Assembly: GCA_016699915.1 (NCBI GenBank)
Contig: CP064990.1
Coordinates: forward strand, 806,001 to 870,000
Origin: Neisseriales bacterium
Lineage (GTDB): Bacteria; Pseudomonadota; Gammaproteobacteria; Burkholderiales; Q3-R57-64
DNA length: 64,000 bases
Direction: 5' to 3'
The notes below the pieces were generated by a model. The model made no database searches. It was not told the origin of the DNA and saw nothing but the letters and a program-made list of their open reading frames with translations. Shown here piece by piece: positions 60,463 through 64,000 of this stretch. Position 1 is the stretch's first letter. The number at the start of each line of letters is the position of its first letter. Made by a program: the position numbers and the translations under genes.

Positions 60463-60518
60463 ATGATAGCATTGATTGGAAATTGGCTCAAATATAATTA
60501 ATCCGATCATGTAGTCAA
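60463..60518 (-). promoter_or_regulatory. Candidate promoters of the rpsB operon
   Basis: On the minus strand TTGAGC (60486-60491) and TATCAT (60463-60468) are 17 bases apart, and a second -35-like TTGACT lies upstream (60513-60518) with a TATATT-like -10 at 16 bases. Either could drive rpsB-tsf-pyrH with a leader of about 120 bases or more. Confidence 0.5.
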
Positions 60519-60531
60519 CATTTTTAAGAGT

Positions 60532-62394
60532 TTATTGATGGGAAATATAATGGCGGATAGTCTTTTCAATACCCGTCGCATCTAATCCAATACTTGCTAA
60601 CTGCTGGCAAGCTTCGCCTTGCTCAATATAACTATCTGGTAATCCCATTAATAAAATGGGTTGGATGATCTGTTCTTGCTGTAACCATTCTGCGACACCT
60701 GACCCAGCTCCGCCTTTGATTGTATTTTCCTCAACACAAACCAGTAATTCATGCTGCTTTGCAAAAGTTCGAATCAGCCTAGTATCCAGTGGCTTAACAA
60801 AACGCATATCAGCAACACTTGCATCGAAAGCTTCGGCTGCCTGCATAGCGGATGCCAACAAGCTTCCAAAAACTAAAATCCCAACTTTTCCTTTACCCTT
60901 TCGTCTAACTACACCACGACCCCAAGGCAAAATTTGCATCGTCGTTTCTACTGTCACACTAGATCCGCTCCCTCGAGGATAACGTACCACACAAGGACCA
61001 TCATGCAAAAAACCAGTGTAAAGCAATTGACGGCATTCATTTTCGTTAGAGGGTGTCATAATCGCTATATTGGGTATACAACGTAAAAAACTCAAATCAA
61101 ATGCACCCGCATGTGTTGGGCCATCGGCTCCGACTAATCCTGACCGATCCACCGCAAATAATACGGGTAAATTTTGTAAAGCAACATCATGAATCAATTG
61201 GTCGTAACCACGCTGTAAAAAAGTAGAATAAATGGCCACAACAGGCTTGAGTCCTTCACAAGCCAAACCAGCTGCAAAAGTAATCGCATGCTGCTCGGCA
61301 ATACCAACATCAAAGTAACGTTTAGGAAACTGTTCTGCAAACGCAACCAACCCCGATCCCTCTTTCATAGCAGGCGTAATGGCAACCAACCGATCATCGG
61401 TTGTAGCCATATCACATAACCAGCGACTAAATACTTGCGTATAAGTCAATGCTTTAGCAGTATCTTGCTTCCCTAAGCCATACTTGGGATCAAAACGCAC
61501 AACACCATGGTAAGCAATCGGATCCTTTTCAGCTAAAGCATAACCATAGCCTTTTTGGGTGACTACATGCAAAAATTGCGGGCCATTTAGTCGACGAACA
61601 TTGCGCAGTGTTGCAACCAAGCCTGTGACATCATGACCATCAATAGGACCAATATAGTTAAAACCAAACTGCTCAAATAATACACCGGGAGTAAGCATGC
61701 CTTTGAGGCTTTCTTCAACTTTACCAGCCAATGTTTGCACCGCTGGCACAACGCTTAATATCTTACGAGAACCCTGTCGCACAGCATTGTAAAAGCGACT
61801 GGCTAACAATTGTGAGAGATAATGGGTTAAAGCACCAACGTTATGCGAAATGGACATGGCATTGTCATTTAAAATCACCAGTAAATTGATATGCCGCATG
61901 GTACCTGCGTTATTTAGCGCCTCAAAAGCTTGTCCAGCAGTTAAAGCACCGTCCCCAATAATGGCAACATAGCGCTTGGTATCCTTAGGATCACGCAAGT
62001 AATTAGCAACAGCCATGCCCAGCGCTGATGCAATAGAAGTAGAAGCATGTCCCACACCAAAAGCATCGTAGGGCGATTCTGCGCGCCTCGGAAAACCAGA
62101 TAGCCCACCTTGTTGACGTAATGTATGCATGGCCGCACGACGACCTGTTAGTATTTTATGAGCATAAGCTTGATGTCCCACATCCCATACCAATTTATCT
62201 TGCGGTGTATTCAAAACATAGTGCAAGGCAATGGAAAGCTCAATTGTGCCTAAATTAGATGCTAAATGACCCCCCGTTTGGCCAACTGATTCGATCAAAA
62301 ATTGGCGGAGCTCATCGGCAAGTTGTGGAAGTTGCGAAACAGCGAGTGCACGCAAAGAGGTAGGATAGTCAATCGTTTCCAGTAATGTCTTCAT
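60532..62394 (-). CDS. dxs: 1-deoxy-D-xylulose-5-phosphate synthase
   Basis: First MEP-pathway step, thiamine diphosphate dependent. It has 620 residues, the E. coli length. N-terminal [36 protein letters not shown], the ThDP motif [20 protein letters not shown] to [15 protein letters not shown], and the central Glu-containing [20 protein letters not shown] are intact; [20 protein letters not shown] follows. It begins 5 bases after ispA. Confidence 0.98.
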   Translation of the reverse strand: MKTLLETIDYPTSLRALAVSQLPQLADELRQFLIESVGQTGGHLASNLGTIELSIALHYVLNTPQDKLVWDVGHQAYAHKILTGRRAAMHTLRQQGGLSGFPRRAESPYDAFGVGHASTSIASALGMAVANYLRDPKDTKRYVAIIGDGALTAGQAFEALNNAGTMRHINLLVILNDNAMSISHNVGALTHYLSQLLASRFYNAVRQGSRKILSVVPAVQTLAGKVEESLKGMLTPGVLFEQFGFNYIGPIDGHDVTGLVATLRNVRRLNGPQFLHVVTQKGYGYALAEKDPIAYHGVVRFDPKYGLGKQDTAKALTYTQVFSRWLCDMATTDDRLVAITPAMKEGSGLVAFAEQFPKRYFDVGIAEQHAITFAAGLACEGLKPVVAIYSTFLQRGYDQLIHDVALQNLPVLFAVDRSGLVGADGPTHAGAFDLSFLRCIPNIAIMTPSNENECRQLLYTGFLHDGPCVVRYPRGSGSSVTVETTMQILPWGRGVVRRKGKGKVGILVFGSLLASAMQAAEAFDASVADMRFVKPLDTRLIRTFAKQHELLVCVEENTIKGGAGSGVAEWLQQEQIIQPILLMGLPDSYIEQGEACQQLASIGLDATGIEKTIRHYISHQ

Positions 62395-62399
62395 GTTAT

Positions 62400-63287
62400 T
62401 TAAAACGTCCGATGCGCGATATAATCAGCCAAATATCGCAACATATCAGCTGCTGCATCAAAGGAGTGCAAACAATCTAGTGCGTCATGATGAAGTGTGC
62501 GTGCCATTTTTTTAGCACCTGCCAGACCTAGTGCACGCACATAAGTGGGTCTATAACATTGAGCACCATTCGATGGCACAGAAAACGTTTCGGTGTTGTC
62601 ATCCAATATATCATCCGTCACTTGGAATAATAAGCCGACAGATTCAGCAAATTCATTCAAAGCAGCGTGTTGCGAAGCTGTCAATCGCTGTCCACATAAT
62701 GCTCCTAACAAAATAGAAGCTTGAATCAGTCGACCAGTTTTAAGTTGATGCATCGCTTGAAGTTGTTGGATGGATAAGAACTGACTAGTGCTGGTTAGAT
62801 CAATCGCTTGGCCTTGTGCCATGCCCTCTTGACCAATTGCCTGGGACAATAGATGGATCATCGTCAATTGTTGATTGGGCGCTACCGACTCAAGAGGGTT
62901 TGAGAGTACTTCAAACGCAAGCGATTGCAGAGCATCTCCTGTCAAAAGCGCAATCGCTTCACCAAAAGCAATATGACAAGCTGGTTTATCACGGCGCCAA
63001 ACATCATCATCCATACAGGGCATATCATCATGAACAAGCGAGTACGCGTGGATCAGCTCAATCGCACAAGCCACTTGCGCTAATGCATTACTTGCAGCGT
63101 GCGTGATGGTGCCAGACGCAAAAACTAAAAGCGCTCGAACCCGCTTGCCTTCTCCGAGCGCAACATAAGCCATGGCCTCAGTTAATTTTCGATCAGAACG
63201 ATTATTGACCAAGACACAATTTGTCAAAGCACGATTGACACACATTTGATGGTGACGCATCCATGCTTCGAAGGCATGTTCAGTCAT
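62400..63287 (-). CDS. ispA: Farnesyl diphosphate synthase / geranyltranstransferase
   Basis: Adds isopentenyl diphosphate to make farnesyl diphosphate for ubiquinone and the lipid carrier. The 295 residues have [13 protein letters not shown], the first Asp-rich motif [37 protein letters not shown] and the second Asp-rich motif [16 protein letters not shown]. It overlaps xseB by 8 bases and precedes dxs, the conserved xseB-ispA-dxs unit. Confidence 0.97.
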   Translation of the reverse strand: MTEHAFEAWMRHHQMCVNRALTNCVLVNNRSDRKLTEAMAYVALGEGKRVRALLVFASGTITHAASNALAQVACAIELIHAYSLVHDDMPCMDDDVWRRDKPACHIAFGEAIALLTGDALQSLAFEVLSNPLESVAPNQQLTMIHLLSQAIGQEGMAQGQAIDLTSTSQFLSIQQLQAMHQLKTGRLIQASILLGALCGQRLTASQHAALNEFAESVGLLFQVTDDILDDNTETFSVPSNGAQCYRPTYVRALGLAGAKKMARTLHHDALDCLHSFDAAADMLRYLADYIAHRTF

Positions 63288-63513
63288 CTGATAGCTTTAA
63301 GGGCTTTAAAACACCCTCATCGAAAATTTTAAGCTGTTGTTCTGCGGCAACTAATTTATCTTGGCACAACTTCACAAGCTCTACCCCACGCTGGTAGGTT
63401 TTAAGGGATTCTTCCAATGTAAGATCGGTGCGCTCCATCTTTTCGACCAGTTGCTCAAGCTCCATAAGTAATGCATCAAAATTAGCGGTAACCTGCTGAT
63501 TGTCGGTAGTCAT
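63280..63513 (-). CDS. xseB: Exodeoxyribonuclease VII small subunit
   Basis: A 77-residue helical subunit of exonuclease VII. It contains the family signature NFDALLMELEQLVEKMERTD, LTLEESLKTYQRGVELVKLC and VAAEQQLKIFDEG. The start is followed without gap by ispA downstream. The large subunit xseA is not in the window. Confidence 0.95.
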   Translation of the reverse strand: MTTDNQQVTANFDALLMELEQLVEKMERTDLTLEESLKTYQRGVELVKLCQDKLVAAEQQLKIFDEGVLKPLKLSDD

Positions 63514-63708
63514 GGATTGATCTTAAAAAAATCTATCCTCAAAAAAATTAATTTAGGGAATGCATGATCTATCAATCATAGCACAACAGCATTATTCTAA
63601 AACCTAACAGATCATGTTATGATTGGCGCTTGCCCCTGTCTCGTTGGCCGAATCTGCCTAGCATGTTCGGCTACGCTGGTGGTTGGCTTGTGCAAACCAG
63701 GGTATTTT

Positions 63709-64000
63709 ATGGAACTTGATAAAAACTTTCAACCAGGTAAGATTGAGCAGGATTGGTATCGGCAATGGGAAGTTTCAGGTCATTTTTGCCCCAATCTTAA
63801 CCCTCAAGCACACTCCTTCTGTATTCAGCTTCCACCGCCTAACATAACAGGTACATTGCATATGGGGCATGCCTTTGGCCAGACTATTATGGATGGTTTA
63901 ATCCGATACCAACGGATGAAGGGTAGTAATACGTTATGGATACCAGGAACAGATCACGCAGGTATTGCGACACAAATTGTGGTGGAGAGACAATTATCTC
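63709..64000 (+). CDS. valS: Valyl-tRNA synthetase (partial, 5' end only)
   Basis: The first 97 codons are visible: [20 protein letters not shown], then the HIGH-region [20 protein letters not shown] and [20 protein letters not shown], all typical of proteobacterial ValRS (about 940 residues in full). The leader holds an inverted repeat (GCCGAA 63647-63652 with TTCGGC 63666-63671) and an AGGG before the ATG. It is divergent from xseB. Confidence 0.96.
   Translation, partial: MELDKNFQPGKIEQDWYRQWEVSGHFCPNLNPQAHSFCIQLPPPNITGTLHMGHAFGQTIMDGLIRYQRMKGSNTLWIPGTDHAGIATQIVVERQLS

Overview
The window is a chromosomal segment of a moderately AT-rich member of the Pseudomonadota, most likely a betaproteobacterium. 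The evidence is conserved gene order: tRNA-Tyr/tRNA-Gly/tuf/tRNA-Trp/secE/nusG/rplKA/rplJL/rpoB, the run rpsB-tsf-pyrH-frr-uppS-cdsA-dxr-rseP-bamA-fabZ-rnhB, xseB-ispA-dxs, folP-glmM and pepP-ubiH-ubiI. Several conserved clusters have lost members: skp, lpxD, lpxA and lpxB next to bamA/fabZ, coaD next to rsmD, ftsH before folP, and dnaK before dnaJ. Together with several decaying genes this suggests a shrinking, probably host-associated genome. The species cannot be named from sequence alone.

Layout. 1-9679 (minus strand) is the tRNA/translation-elongation/ribosomal-protein/RNA-polymerase operon, starting from a strong promoter before tRNA-Tyr and running off the window inside rpoB. In this copy tuf carries a one-base frameshift, tRNA-Thr sits between rplA and rplJ, and a decayed PP-loop ATPase gene lies between tRNA-Tyr and tRNA-Gly. 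9771-22491 holds housekeeping genes: ferredoxin, rsmD, dnaJ, an amino-acid permease, folP, glmM, a DedA protein, two small membrane ORFs, fau, a BtuF-like B12-binding protein, pepP and two ubiquinone hydroxylases.

22565-38644 is the highlight: a complete ethanolamine-utilisation microcompartment operon in exactly the enterobacterial order eutS-P-Q-T-D-M-N-E-J-G-H-A-B-C-L-K. Instead of eutR it ends with pduS (cobalamin reductase) and pduT (Fe-S shell protein), the redox/shell pair normally found in propanediol microcompartments. EutH imports ethanolamine. EutBC splits it to acetaldehyde and ammonia using adenosylcobalamin, which is supplied and maintained by EutT, PduS and EutA. EutE, EutD and EutP/Q convert acetaldehyde to acetyl-CoA, acetyl phosphate and acetate, while EutG makes ethanol and recycles NADH. 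EutS, M, N, L, K and PduT build the shell. EutH has a very lysine-rich C-terminal tail, and EutT has lost half of its metal-binding motif.

38656-43978 (minus) is a three-gene restriction-modification locus in decay: four in-frame nonsense codons of all three types plus a frameshift. 44050-50928 holds rpmE, cysS, glnS, fbp (plus strand), moeA, rnhB and fabZ. 50951-63513 (minus) is the envelope, isoprenoid and translation block bamA-rseP-dxr-cdsA-uppS-frr-pyrH-tsf-rpsB and dxs-ispA-xseB. The window ends inside valS (plus strand). No CRISPR array, insertion sequence or prophage was seen.
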